NCBI RefSeq assembly: GCF_021228295.1
Contig: NZ_JAJQPD010000011.1
Span: forward strand, 62,001 to 126,000
Reading direction: 5' to 3'
From: Agromyces humatus
GTDB taxonomy: Bacteria; Actinomycetota; Actinomycetes; Actinomycetales; Microbacteriaceae
Length of the DNA: 64,000 nt
Part shown: positions 18,868 to 27,375 of the stretch, in pieces
How the letters are laid out: every line of letters begins with the position of its first letter
How positions within the stretch are numbered: the first letter of the stretch is position 1
Made by a program: the position numbers and the translations under genes
The notes under the pieces: generated by a model
Database searches by the model: none
The model's input: only the letters and a program-made list of their open reading frames with translations
What the model was told of the DNA's origin: nothing

Positions 18868-19860
18868 CGCGAAGACCAGCCCCAGCCCGACGCCGTAGGC
18901 GAGCGCGGTGAGGCTTGTGAGCTGCAGCGCGGTGATGAGTTCGCGCGGGGTCTTCGCGGTGAGCACGATGAGGCACGCCGGCAGGGCCGCGAGCAGCGCG
19001 AACAGCACCAGCCACGCCGCCGGGTAGAACAACGCGAAGAACGCCGCGATGCCGAACGGCACGAGCATGAAGACCACGAACAGGATGCGCCCCGCCAGCG
19101 GCCCGACGAGCACCGCGAGCGTGCGCTTGCCGGCGATCTTGTCCTGCGCGACGTCACGCAGGTTGTTCGCCATGAGCACTGCGCACGCCAGCAGCCCCGC
19201 GCCGGCGCCGCCGAGCCACGCCTCGAGGTTGACCGTGAGCGCCTGCACGTATGCCGACCCCGCCGTCGCGACGACGCCGAAGAAGACGAACACGAACAAC
19301 TCGCCGAGCCCGTAGTAGCCGTACGGGCGCTTTCCGCCGGTGTAGAACCACGCGGCGACGATCGCGACGGCGCCGACCGCGAGCAGCCACCACTGGCCGG
19401 TGGCGACGACCAGTGCGAGTCCGGCGAGTGCGGCGAGTGCGAAGAAGCTGAGCGCGACGGCGAGCACGTGCCGCGGCTTCGCGACACCTGAGCCGGTGAG
19501 GCGCGCCGGGCCGACCCGATGGTCGTCGGTGCCGCGCACCCCGTCGGAGTAGTCGTTGGCGTAGTTCACGCCGATCTGCAGCGCGAGCGCGACCATGAGT
19601 GCGAGCAGGGCGCGGGCCGGATGCCACGGGCCGTCGGCGATGGCCACGATGCCCGCTCCCGTGCCGAGGGCGACGGGTGCGATCGCGAGCGGGAGTGTGC
19701 GCAGGCGAGCGCCTGCGACCCAGTCGGCCGCGCTCGCGGGCTTCACGACCTTCTCAGACGGCCTGCCCGCGGCCGCGCGCGCGGGGTTGCCGGACGTGCC
19801 GTGGGTCGCGCGACTCTTGACGTCGTCGGGGTTGATGCGCTGGGGTTTCGGGCGGGCCAC
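18862..19860 (-). CDS. menA: 1,4-dihydroxy-2-naphthoate polyprenyltransferase (MenA)
   Basis: A 332-residue UbiA-superfamily membrane enzyme that attaches the polyprenyl chain to DHNA. The first Asp-rich motif appears as [15 protein letters not shown] and the second region as [17 protein letters not shown]; about eight hydrophobic helices follow the basic N-terminal tail. A 45-residue hydrophilic N-terminal extension ([13 protein letters not shown]...) precedes [16 protein letters not shown], where most homologues begin. The start is GTG at 19860. The substrate chain would come from the synthase at 7253-8380. Confidence 0.92.
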   Translation of the reverse strand: MARPKPQRINPDDVKSRATHGTSGNPARAAAGRPSEKVVKPASAADWVAGARLRTLPLAIAPVALGTGAGIVAIADGPWHPARALLALMVALALQIGVNYANDYSDGVRGTDDHRVGPARLTGSGVAKPRHVLAVALSFFALAALAGLALVVATGQWWLLAVGAVAIVAAWFYTGGKRPYGYYGLGELFVFVFFGVVATAGSAYVQALTVNLEAWLGGAGAGLLACAVLMANNLRDVAQDKIAGKRTLAVLVGPLAGRILFVVFMLVPFGIAAFFALFYPAAWLVLFALLAALPACLIVLTAKTPRELITALQLTSLTALAYGVGLGLVFAL

Positions 19861-19891
19861 CCCACCATGCTAATTCGCGAGGCCATGCACT

Positions 19892-20025
19892 CGCGGGTTG
19901 AGGAGGCGCGATCGCCGTCTCGAACCCCGGTGGGTTGAGGAGGCGCGCCAGCGCCGTCTCGAAACCGCGAGGCAATGGGGGGTGGGTTTCGAGACGGTCG
20001 CTTCGCTGCCTCCTCGACCCGCAGG
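19892..20025. repeat. Three REP-like repeats between menA and marR
   Basis: Two copies in GGGTTGAGGAGGCGCG...CTCGAAACC orientation (the first shortened) are followed by one inverted relative, GGGTTTCGAGACGGTCGC...CCTCCTCGACCC. Confidence 0.85.
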
Positions 20026-20026
20026 G

Positions 20027-20476
20027 TCAGCGCACGTCCTTCACCGCGTCGAGGTAACGGGCGACCACCTCGAGCTCGTCGACCGTGAATCCCTCGTGCA
20101 CCCGGCGCATGCCATCGAGGATCCCCGCGTACGGGTCATCCGCCCCGCCGGTGCCGGCGCCGCCCGCGACCACCGCGGGGCTGACTCGCACGACCACGCG
20201 CCGGCGGTCGCTCGGATCGGTCGAGCGCTCGATCAGTCCCTGCTTCTCGAGCCGGTCGAGCACTCGGGTCGTGGTGCTCGTCGGCAGCTCGGTCTGCTGG
20301 CTGATCTCGCCGGCCGTTATCGGCTCACCGCTGCGGGCGATGAACCCCAGCGCCTGGAGGTCGACGACGTTGACCCCCATCGACCGGGCGATGCGCTCGT
20401 TGGTCATCACCGACGACGCGATCACGAGCTGCAGCAGCTCGACGATGCGCCCGGTGACCTCGGCCTTGGTTGACAT
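20027..20476 (-). CDS. MarR family transcriptional regulator
   Basis: A 149-residue winged-helix regulator. The MarR recognition region is AGEISQQTELPTSTTTRVLDRLEKQGLIERSTDPSDRRRVVVRV, with the family's DxRR wing. It is transcribed divergently from an MFS transporter; two inverted repeats lie in the 97-bp gap. It is therefore expected to repress the transporter and itself. The ligand is unknown. Confidence 0.9.
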   Translation of the reverse strand: MSTKAEVTGRIVELLQLVIASSVMTNERIARSMGVNVVDLQALGFIARSGEPITAGEISQQTELPTSTTTRVLDRLEKQGLIERSTDPSDRRRVVVRVSPAVVAGGAGTGGADDPYAGILDGMRRVHEGFTVDELEVVARYLDAVKDVR

Positions 20477-20498
20477 CTGCGCGCCGACCTCCTATTGT

Positions 20499-20537
20499 TC
20501 CCGATATGGGATTATTCCAATACGGGACTATCCCGTA
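20499..20537. promoter_or_regulatory. Paired MarR operators in the divergent marR/MFS region
   Basis: Site 1 is TCCCGATATGGGA (20499-20511), an imperfect palindrome. Site 2 is TACGGGA-CTA-TCCCGTA (20521-20537), a perfect 7-bp inverted repeat. Both share the core TCCCG/CGGGA. They lie between the two start codons and would cover both promoters. Confidence 0.7.
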
Positions 20538-20573
20538 ATGGAAGCAACTTCAGCATACGAAAGGACGACGAGG

Positions 20574-22067
20574 ATGACCACCATCCCGCGCCGAGGCCTC
20601 GCCATCGGCATCCTCCTGTTCGCCTCCTTCATGGACCTCCTCGACGTCACGATCGTGCAGGTGGCGCTGCCATCGATCGGCGCCGACCTCGGCGCCACCC
20701 AAGCGCAGCTCGAATGGATCGTCAGCGGGTACCTGCTCGCGTTCGCGGTCGCGCTGATCACAGGCGGCCGGCTCGGCGATCTGTTCGGCCGGCGCCGCGT
20801 GTTCCTCATCGGCATCGCCGGCTTCACGATCTCGTCGGCCGCGGCCGCCGCCGCCTGGTCGGGCGACGTGCTCGTCGCCACGCGCATCGCGCAGGGACTG
20901 TTCGCCGCGCTCATGGTGCCGCAGCTGCTCGCGTCGGTGCAGGCGCTCTTCACGCCGCGCGAGCGGGCACCGATGTACGGCCTCATCGGTGGCGTGGCCG
21001 GCATCGCGGCGGTCGCCGGGCCGGTGCTCGGCGGATGGCTCGTCGATGCCGACCTCTGGGGGCTGGGATGGCGCAGCGTGTTCCTCATCAACATTCCCGT
21101 CGGCATCGTCATCTTCGCGCTCGCCGCACGATTCGTACCCGAGACCCGCTCGTCGCGTCCGATGCGCCTCGACCTCGTCGGCGTCGTGCTGTTGAGCGCC
21201 ACCGTGCTCGCGTTCATGGTGCCGCTCGTCGAGGGCCGCTCACTCGGCTGGCCGGCCTGGCTCTGGATCCCCGTGTGCGCCGGCGCGCTCCTGCTCGTGG
21301 TCTTCGTCGCGCACTCGCGCCGGCGCATGCGCCGCGACGGCTCGGCCCTGCTGCCGATGCCGCTCTTCGCCGACCGCGGCTTCTCGGCGGGCATCGTCAC
21401 CCAGGCCGCCTTCCAGGGCGCGCTCAACGCGTTCACGCTGCCGTTCATCATCTACCTGCAGGTCGGGCTCGGCGTCGACGCCCTGACCGCCGGCCTCAAC
21501 CTGCTCGCGTTCAGCCTCGGCGCGCTGGTCGGCACGGGAGCGGTCATCCCGCTCGTGGCGAAGGTCGGCAAGTACCTCGTCACGGCGGGTGCCGTGATCA
21601 TGGCCGCCGGCGTGCTGTGGGTGCTCGCGATCGTCGCCGACACCGGCGCCGCGTTCACCGGCTGGGCGGCCGTCTGGCCGATGCTCGTGTCGGGCCTCGG
21701 GCTCGCGCTGCTCATCATCCCGCTCGTCGACGTCGCCCTCGCGACGGTGCCGGTCGCCGATGCAGGAGCGGCATCCGGGACATACAGCACGTTCCAGCAA
21801 TTGGGAGCGGCATCCGGCGTCGCGATCTCGACGACCGTCTTCTTCTCGGTGGTCGGCGACGACTGGAGCCGCGAGCACATGCTCACCGCGCTGCAGGCCT
21901 CGGTGTGGGTCGCCGTGGCCGGCTTCGGCATCGCCGCGCTCGCGAGCCTGCTGCTGCCCCGGCGGGCGGCCGTGCAGGCGCACCTCGAGGAGGCGCGCCG
22001 ACTCACCGAGGCCGAGGCTGACGAGGACGCCTCGGTCGACGTCGCCGAGGTGGCACCGGCCCCCTGA
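20574..22067 (+). CDS. MFS drug efflux transporter, DHA2 (EmrB/QacA) type
   Basis: A 497-residue transporter with about 14 predicted helices. It contains the DHA2 N-terminal FMDLLDVTIVQVALPSIGADLG, QLEWIVSGYLLAFA, motif A GGRLGDLFGRRRVFL and the motif C-like GPVLGGWLVD. Proton-driven export of hydrophobic compounds is expected from the family. ATG 20574 is chosen because AAAGGA lies 8 bases upstream; an in-frame ATG at 20538 falls within operator site 2. It is controlled, by inference, by the divergent MarR. Confidence 0.9.
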   Translation: MTTIPRRGLAIGILLFASFMDLLDVTIVQVALPSIGADLGATQAQLEWIVSGYLLAFAVALITGGRLGDLFGRRRVFLIGIAGFTISSAAAAAAWSGDVLVATRIAQGLFAALMVPQLLASVQALFTPRERAPMYGLIGGVAGIAAVAGPVLGGWLVDADLWGLGWRSVFLINIPVGIVIFALAARFVPETRSSRPMRLDLVGVVLLSATVLAFMVPLVEGRSLGWPAWLWIPVCAGALLLVVFVAHSRRRMRRDGSALLPMPLFADRGFSAGIVTQAAFQGALNAFTLPFIIYLQVGLGVDALTAGLNLLAFSLGALVGTGAVIPLVAKVGKYLVTAGAVIMAAGVLWVLAIVADTGAAFTGWAAVWPMLVSGLGLALLIIPLVDVALATVPVADAGAASGTYSTFQQLGAASGVAISTTVFFSVVGDDWSREHMLTALQASVWVAVAGFGIAALASLLLPRRAAVQAHLEEARRLTEAEADEDASVDVAEVAPAP

Positions 22068-22093
22068 CCCCGGATGCCTCGGGCCACGCCCGC

Positions 22094-22152
22094 GCGCCAC
22101 TTCGGCGCCCTCCGCACCACTTCGGTTGGCGCGGAGGGCGTTGAAGTGGCGC
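22094..22152. terminator. 22-bp-stem hairpin between MFS and menE
   Basis: Arms 22094-22115 and 22131-22152 pair at 20 of 22 positions (arm begins GCGCCACTTC) around a 15-base loop. It is placed between converging genes, so bidirectional termination is likely. No T-run is visible. Confidence 0.6.
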
Positions 22153-22178
22153 GGAGGCGGAGGGCGGCCGCGTCGGAG

Positions 22179-23453
22179 TCAGCCGGCGGACGCCGCTGCG
22201 AGCGCCGCGATCGCGCGGCGGTCGGGCTTGCCCGAGGCGAGCATCGGCAGCCGGTCGACGACCACGAGTCGCACGGGCCGGGCGGCGGGGGCGAGGCCCG
22301 CGGCATCCGTCGCCGTTCGCAGCGCCTGCAGGGCGGATGCCTCGTCGCCCGCGTCACCCGCGATCGCGACCGCGGCGCGTTCGCCCCACTCGGGGTCGGG
22401 CGCCGCGACCACGACCGCGTCGGCGAATCCCGCGACCGCGCGCACCACGCGCTCGACCTCGCCGAGCACGACCTTCACGCCGCCCGAGACCATCACGTCG
22501 TCGGCGCGTCCGCGTACGCGCAGCCGCCCGTCGGCGGCGAGCTCGCCGAGGTCGCCGGTGACGTACCAACGGGTGCCGTCGCGGTCGGAGCGGAACGCCT
22601 CGGCCGTGCGCGCAGGATCGCCGAGGTATCCGTCGGCGAGGCTCGAGGATGCGAGTTCGATGCGCCCGTCGTCGAAGCGCAACCGCGTGTCGCCGATGGG
22701 AGTGCCGTCGTAGACGCATCCGCCCGCCGTCTCGCTCGAGCCGTAGGTGCGCACGATGCGCACGCCCGCCGCGGCGGCACGCTCGGCGATCGCGGGCGCG
22801 AGGGCCTGCCCGCCGACGAGCACGGCGTCGAACGACGTGAGCGCGGCCGCGATGAACGGGTCTCGCTCGGCCGCATCGAGCAGTCGCGCGAGCTGGGTCG
22901 GCACGAGTGAGGTGTAGTGCGGAACGTGCGGCAACAGCTGCGCGGATGTCGCGGCGAACGCCGACGGATCGAACCGCTCACCCGGCACCGTGAGGGTCGG
23001 GGTGCTCGCGACGAGGCCGCGCACGAGCACCTGCGCCCCCGCGATGTAGTGGCCCGGCAGCGCCAGCAGCCACTGGCCCGTGCCGCCGAGCGCGTCGTGG
23101 GTGGCGTCGGCGCTCGCGACCAGGGCGTCGGCCGACAGCGCGACTCGCTTGGGGGCGTCGGTCGAGCCGCTCGTCTCGACCACGAGCGCGATGCGGTCGT
23201 CGACCTCGACGGGGGTCACATTGCCTTCCGGGGGTGCATTCGTGCCGAATTCCGCCCCGATCGGGCCCTGTTCTGGCACGAAAGCACCCCCGGAACGAAT
23301 GGTGGGGCCGGGGGCGGCGGGGGCGGGGGCGGCGGGGGCGGGGGTGGCGGCGGTGGGGAGGGGCCAGACGGCGGGGCCGCCGTCGAGCGCAGTCTCGAGT
23401 GCGCGGGTCAGTGCCGGGACATCCGACGCCGGGATTCGCAGCAGCGGCTTCAT
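22179..23453 (-). CDS. menE: o-Succinylbenzoate-CoA ligase (MenE) with a palindrome-derived insert
   Basis: A 424-residue ANL-superfamily ligase activating o-succinylbenzoate. It shows the P-loop-like ALVVETSGSTDAPKRVALS, the later VRTYGSSETAGGCVYDG, WYVTGDLGEL and RGRADDVMVSGGVKV. It ends at ASGKPDRRAI, with the usual C-terminal lysine. Between the N-terminal domain and the P-loop it has an Ala/Pro tract (PAPAAPAPAAP). This is followed by about 24 residues encoded by a strong inverted repeat (23226-23295). Both look like lineage-specific insertions in a loop. It lies upstream of menB in the reverse sense (menB-menE order on the minus strand). Confidence 0.9.
   Translation of the reverse strand: MKPLLRIPASDVPALTRALETALDGGPAVWPLPTAATPAPAAPAPAAPGPTIRSGGAFVPEQGPIGAEFGTNAPPEGNVTPVEVDDRIALVVETSGSTDAPKRVALSADALVASADATHDALGGTGQWLLALPGHYIAGAQVLVRGLVASTPTLTVPGERFDPSAFAATSAQLLPHVPHYTSLVPTQLARLLDAAERDPFIAAALTSFDAVLVGGQALAPAIAERAAAAGVRIVRTYGSSETAGGCVYDGTPIGDTRLRFDDGRIELASSSLADGYLGDPARTAEAFRSDRDGTRWYVTGDLGELAADGRLRVRGRADDVMVSGGVKVVLGEVERVVRAVAGFADAVVVAAPDPEWGERAAVAIAGDAGDEASALQALRTATDAAGLAPAARPVRLVVVDRLPMLASGKPDRRAIAALAAASAG
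23226..23295. repeat. Inverted repeat inside menE coding sequence
   Basis: Arms of 21 bp (23226-23246 and 23275-23295; core GGGGGTGC and CGTGCC) match at all but one position. The element is translated as roughly residues 53-76 of MenE. Confidence 0.8.
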
Positions 23454-23456
23454 CGT

Positions 23457-23560
23457 GCCCGCCGCCCACGCGGGTTCGGAGGACTCTTGGAATATTGGAG
23501 GACACTCGTCAGGGTCGGCGTCCTCGCATCCCGCACACGTCCTCCGAGCCCGTGGAAGGT
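23457..23560. repeat. Imperfect palindromic element in the menB-menE gap
   Basis: Arms CCACGCGGGTTCGGAGGAC and GTCCTCCGAGCCCGTGG are complementary except for a short mismatch. They enclose inner GGAGGACA/CGTCCTCG pairing. It fills most of the 118-bp gap between menB and menE on the minus strand. Confidence 0.5.
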
Positions 23561-23571
23561 GAGCGGCACGG

Positions 23572-24525
23572 CTAGAAGTGCCACGGGTAGGGGCCCCAGT
23601 CGGGGTCGCGCTTCTCGAGGAACGCGTCGCGGCCCTCGACCGCCTCGTCGGTGCCGTAGGCCAGACGCGTGGCCTCGCCGGCGAACACCTGCTGCCCGAC
23701 CATGCCGTCGTCGACCGCGTTGAACGCGAACTTCAGCATGCGGATCGCCGTGGGCGACTTCGTGAGGATGGTGCGGGCCATGGTGATCGCCTCGCGCTCG
23801 AGGTCGGCGTGCGCGACCACGCGGTTGACGGCGCCCATCTCGTAGGCGCGCTCGGCCGAGTACTCCTCGGCGAGGAAGAACACCTCGCGCGCGAACTTCT
23901 GCCCGATCTGGCGCGCGAAGTACGCCGACCCGTAGCCGGCGTCGAACGAGCCGACATCGGCGTCGGTCTGCTTGAACCGGCCGTGCTCGCGCGAGGCGAT
24001 CGTGAGGTCGCACACGACGTGCAACGAGTGGCCTCCGCCGGCCGCCCACCCCGGCACGACCGCGATGACCACCTTCGGCATGAACCGGATGAGTCGCTGC
24101 ACCTCGAGGATGTGCAGCCGGCCGACCGCAGCATGCCCGTGCGGGTCGGCGGTGCCGCCCGCCCCGTCGACGATCGCGGTCTCGGCGTCGGAGTACTTGT
24201 AGCCGTCACGACCGCGGATGCGCTGGTCGCCGCCCGAGCAGAACGCCCAGCCGCCGTCTTTCGCACTCGGGCCATTGCCGGTGAGCAGCACGACGCCGAT
24301 GCGCGGGTTCGTGCGTGCGTCTTCGAGGGCGCGGTAGAGCTCGTCGACCGTGTGCGGGCGGAACGCGTTGCGCACGTCGGCCCGGTCGAACGCGATGCGC
24401 GCGATGCGCCCGTCGAGCGACTGGTGGTACGTGATGTCGCTGAAACCGCCGGATGACCCGGTGATGAGCGGCGCCGCGTCGGCCCACTCACTCGCATCGA
24501 ACAGTTCGGACACGTCGGCAGCCAT
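23572..24525 (-). CDS. menB: 1,4-dihydroxy-2-naphthoyl-CoA synthase (MenB)
   Basis: A 317-residue crotonase-fold enzyme closing the second ring of the naphthoquinone. Characteristic segments are ITYHQSLDGRIARIAFDRADVRNAFRP, the oxyanion-hole region FCSGGDQRIRGRDGY, VVPGWAAGGGHSLHVVCDLTIASREHGRFKQTDADVGSFDAGYGS, and FLEKRDPDWGPYPWHF at the C-terminus. All match MenB closely. TAGGCT (24532-24537) ends 6 bases before the ATG, so a leaderless mRNA is predicted. The start is 73 bp from the divergent menC. Confidence 0.95.
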   Translation of the reverse strand: MAADVSELFDASEWADAAPLITGSSGGFSDITYHQSLDGRIARIAFDRADVRNAFRPHTVDELYRALEDARTNPRIGVVLLTGNGPSAKDGGWAFCSGGDQRIRGRDGYKYSDAETAIVDGAGGTADPHGHAAVGRLHILEVQRLIRFMPKVVIAVVPGWAAGGGHSLHVVCDLTIASREHGRFKQTDADVGSFDAGYGSAYFARQIGQKFAREVFFLAEEYSAERAYEMGAVNRVVAHADLEREAITMARTILTKSPTAIRMLKFAFNAVDDGMVGQQVFAGEATRLAYGTDEAVEGRDAFLEKRDPDWGPYPWHF

Positions 24526-24598
24526 GCGTCAAGCCTATTGCGGGGACATCCGCGCGCCCGCCTGCGCGCAGCGCCGAACACGGTGCCACGATGGGGGC

Positions 24599-25651
24599 AT
24601 GACCGACGCCAGCGCCGCCGCTCCCCCGCCGCCCGCCGCTCCCCTGCCGCCCCTCGATGAGCTGCTCGGCACTGCCCGGGTCGTGGCGCTGCCGCTCGTC
24701 ACCCGGTTCCGCGGCATCGACGTGCGCGAGGCGATGCTGCTCGAGGGTCCAGAGGGCTGGACCGAGTTCTCGCCGTTCGCGGAGTACCCCGACGACGAGG
24801 CATCCGCCTGGCTCGCCGCGGCGATCGACTTCGGCTGGAACCCGACGCCGCCCATCCTGCGCGACCGCATTCCCGTGAACGCGACGATCCCCGCCGTCGA
24901 TCCCGACAGCGTGGCGGCGGTGCTCGCCCGATTCCCCGGATGCCGTACGGCGAAAGTGAAGGTCGCGGCACGCGACCAGACCCTCGCACAGGATGTCGCC
25001 CGCGTTCGAGCCGTGCGCGAGGCGCTCGGCCCCGAGGGCCGCATCCGGGTCGACGCGAACGGCGGCTGGAACGTCGACGAGGCCGAGCACGCCATCCACG
25101 CGCTCGCCCCCTTCGACCTCGAGTACGTCGAGCAGCCCTGCGCGAGTGTCGCCGACCTGCTCGAGATCAGCATCCGCACGAAGTACATGGGCATCCCGAT
25201 CGCCGCCGACGAGAGCGTCAGGCGAGCAGATGACCCGCTGGCGGTCGCCGAGGCCGACGCCGCCGACATCCTCGTGGTGAAGGCGCAGCCGCTCGGCGGC
25301 ATCCGCCGGGTGCTCGAACTCGTCGATCGCACGGGGCTGCCGGTCGTGGTGTCGAGCGCGCTCGACACCAGCATCGGCCTCGCGATGGGTGCCCACCTGG
25401 CCGCGGCCTTGCCCTCGCTCGATTTCGATTGCGGGCTCGGCACCGCCTCGTTGCTGGCGGCGGATGTCTCGCACGCGCCGATCGCTCCCATCGACGGTGC
25501 CGTGGAGGTGCGCCGCGTGCTGCCCGACCCCGAGCTGCTCGACCGCTACGCGGCGACGCCCGAGCGCACCGACTGGTGGCTCGGGCGTCTCGGCCGCGCT
25601 TACGCCGTGCTCGCGAGCGGGCCTCGTGCGTCGGGCCGCCACGCGAAGTAG
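24599..25651 (+). CDS. menC: o-Succinylbenzoate synthase (MenC)
   Basis: A 350-residue enolase-superfamily enzyme dehydrating SHCHC to o-succinylbenzoate. Visible catalytic features are the KVKV motif (TAKVKVAARDQ), metal ligands in RIRVDANGGWNVDEA, EYVEQPC and AADES, and the second Lys in ILVVKAQPLGG. A Pro/Ala-rich N-terminal tail of about 20 residues precedes the capping domain. The last 52 bp overlap the convergent CPBP gene. With MenF, D, E, B, A and UbiE this nearly completes the classical pathway; no menH candidate is seen in the window. Confidence 0.92.
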   Translation: MTDASAAAPPPPAAPLPPLDELLGTARVVALPLVTRFRGIDVREAMLLEGPEGWTEFSPFAEYPDDEASAWLAAAIDFGWNPTPPILRDRIPVNATIPAVDPDSVAAVLARFPGCRTAKVKVAARDQTLAQDVARVRAVREALGPEGRIRVDANGGWNVDEAEHAIHALAPFDLEYVEQPCASVADLLEISIRTKYMGIPIAADESVRRADDPLAVAEADAADILVVKAQPLGGIRRVLELVDRTGLPVVVSSALDTSIGLAMGAHLAAALPSLDFDCGLGTASLLAADVSHAPIAPIDGAVEVRRVLPDPELLDRYAATPERTDWWLGRLGRAYAVLASGPRASGRHAK

Positions 25652-26442
25652 ACGCCCGCGGCGAGCACGAAGATGACCGCCAGGCGCGCCACGCTCGCGA
25701 GCACCGAGGCGTCGGGCAGCAGGGTCAATGAGACGTTGGACGTGAAGTGGAGCAGGATCGCCGCCCACACCCCTCCTCCGAGGCGTTCACTGACGAACAG
25801 GTAGATCAGGCAGAGGGGCACGAACGAGATCGCGAAGCCGAGGGACTCGAGCGTGAAGAAGCCCATGTAAGCCTGCGCGGTGCCCGGCAGGAAGAACAGC
25901 GGGATGTGCCAGACCCACCACGCGACGCCGAGCACGGCGGAGGTCGCGAGCAGGCCGAGCGAACGTCGCAGCCGCGGCTGGGCGTAGCCGCGCCATCCGA
26001 ACTCCTCGGCGAGCGGGCCCGCGATGAGGAACGTCACGATGAACATGCCCGCGCCGCCGAGGCTCGCCACGACGTCGGGCACGTCGGCGATGCTGGCGGC
26101 GAGGGCCTCTGGGGCCACGATCAGGCCGGCCAGCACCGCCGGCGCCGCACCGAGGACCAGCGCCGCCGGCACCCAGAGCCACGGAGCCGACACCGGGTAC
26201 CGGCGTTCACTGCGCGGCAGCCGCCGCGTGCGTGTGAGGTACAGGATCAGTGCGGCCATTGATGGGCCGGAGGTCGCGACGGCGAAGATCGCGAGCGAAC
26301 CTCCCGCGGTCACGTCGCCGCCCATCCAGGCCAGAAGGAGCCACAGCGACCCGCTGATGATCGCGGTCAAGCCCGCGAACAGCAACAGGTCGATGCGATT
26401 CCGTGTCGAGGCTGGGGAGTCGGTCATGCGAGCCGAGGTCAT
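25600..26442 (-). CDS. CPBP family intramembrane glutamic endopeptidase
   Basis: A 280-residue protein with about eight hydrophobic helices and the CPBP (CAAX protease/bacteriocin-processing) motifs: LAEEFGWRGYAQPRL (EExxxR), a WWVWHIPLFF histidine motif and a later ILLHFTSN. The start is 26442 or the ATG at 26427 (MTDSPAS). Its 3' end overlaps menC by 52 bp in opposite orientation. Substrates of such proteases are rarely known, and nothing nearby suggests one. Confidence 0.87.
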   Translation of the reverse strand: MTSARMTDSPASTRNRIDLLLFAGLTAIISGSLWLLLAWMGGDVTAGGSLAIFAVATSGPSMAALILYLTRTRRLPRSERRYPVSAPWLWVPAALVLGAAPAVLAGLIVAPEALAASIADVPDVVASLGGAGMFIVTFLIAGPLAEEFGWRGYAQPRLRRSLGLLATSAVLGVAWWVWHIPLFFLPGTAQAYMGFFTLESLGFAISFVPLCLIYLFVSERLGGGVWAAILLHFTSNVSLTLLPDASVLASVARLAVIFVLAAGVYFAWRPDARGPLASTA

Positions 26443-26945
26443 GACGGAACACTACGCACGACGCCGACCTCCCGGCATCACCCCAGGGAGCCGTCCGCAC
26501 CAGTACTCGGGTACCGGTGCCAACGTGCCGTGGCCGGGTGGCACAACGCAGGATCTGCGGTTCGGCACGCGACGCCACAGCTGTCCCGGCGCTGTGATCC
26601 TGCGCTGTGCGGTAGGTCGACGGGGAAGGTGGCTCGGCGACTCTGGGTCTGCCCTGAATCCGCGGTGCCCAAGTGCCCAAGTGCCCAAGTGCCCAAGTGC
26701 CCAAGTGCCCAAGCGCCCAAGCACCCAAGCACCCAAGCGCCGAAGAGCCGCAGGGCGGCAGGGAATCCAGGCGCCGGTCGAGCGGCGGTCCGAGAAGACC
26801 CCTGATCTGGGGCGCTGCCACAGGGCGGAATATCCGATAGTCAGGGTAAGCACGGATACTGCGCGTCGACGAAGACGCGACCTTTGGGAGCGTGCGCGCA
26901 CCGACCCGGTCGCGCACATTTGATCACCCATCCGGAGGAATCCAC
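26443..26945. other. Intergenic region with palindrome and 8-bp tandem array
   Basis: No convincing gene. It has an inverted repeat, GCACAACGCAGGATC (26541-26555) with GATCCTGCGCTGTGC (26596-26610), and a ten-unit octanucleotide array (26665-26744). The last 100 bp should hold the promoter of the secreted protein gene, whose ribosome site GGAGGAA precedes the ATG at 26946. Frames reading through the array give only an LGTWALGH-type periodic peptide and are judged artefacts. Confidence 0.7.
26665..26744. repeat. Octanucleotide tandem repeat, ten units
   Basis: Six exact GTGCCCAA units are followed by GCGCCCAA, GCACCCAA twice, and GCGCCGAA. The graded divergence toward the right end suggests that recent growth happened on the left. 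Confidence 0.92.
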
Positions 26946-27365
26946 ATGTTCAAGCGAACCCTGATCAACATCGGAGCGGGCGCCGCGCTCGCCGCCGCCG
27001 CGGTGCTCGGCACCGGTGCGGCCGCGTACGCCCACGAGTGTTACAACGCCAACCGTTCGGAGAAGGGCAACGCGGGCGCCTCGAACTCGCAGACCTGGCT
27101 GACGGTGCACGTCGACGAGCTCACGGCCGGCCTGTCCGAGGCCGACGCGGAGTGCGTGCTCGACGCGTACGCGGCGACCGGCGCACCCTCGTCGTTCACG
27201 ATCAAGATCAAGGGCGCGAACGGCTCGGGCGGCACGATCGGCGCCAACAACCCGAACCGTGACGTCAAGGCCGCCGACGGCAAGGGCATCGACGAGATCT
27301 TCGCCGCACACGGCGCCGACATCGCCGGCAGCTTCGGGGTCTGCGGCGTCGAGCTTCCCTTCTGA
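26946..27365 (+). CDS. Small secreted protein of unknown function
   Basis: A 139-residue protein with a clear signal peptide (MFKRTLINIGAGAALAAAAV, cleavage likely after AYA) and a mature part of about 110 residues beginning HECYNANRSEKGN. The mature part has three Cys (HEC, AEC, GVCG), a Gly/Asn-rich middle (NGSGGTIGANNPN) and a C-terminal GVCGVELPF. I do not recognise a family. A strong GGAGGA ribosome site precedes the ATG. It stands alone between the CPBP gene and the amylopullulanase. Confidence 0.8.
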   Translation: MFKRTLINIGAGAALAAAAVLGTGAAAYAHECYNANRSEKGNAGASNSQTWLTVHVDELTAGLSEADAECVLDAYAATGAPSSFTIKIKGANGSGGTIGANNPNRDVKAADGKGIDEIFAAHGADIAGSFGVCGVELPF

Positions 27366-27375
27366 GTGAATCTCG

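Noticed and set aside
26478..26917. Minus-strand open frames giving LGTWALGHLGTWALGH-type repeats
   Set aside because: The periodic peptide is only the octanucleotide array read in different frames; all three frames look alike and nothing outside the array is conserved.
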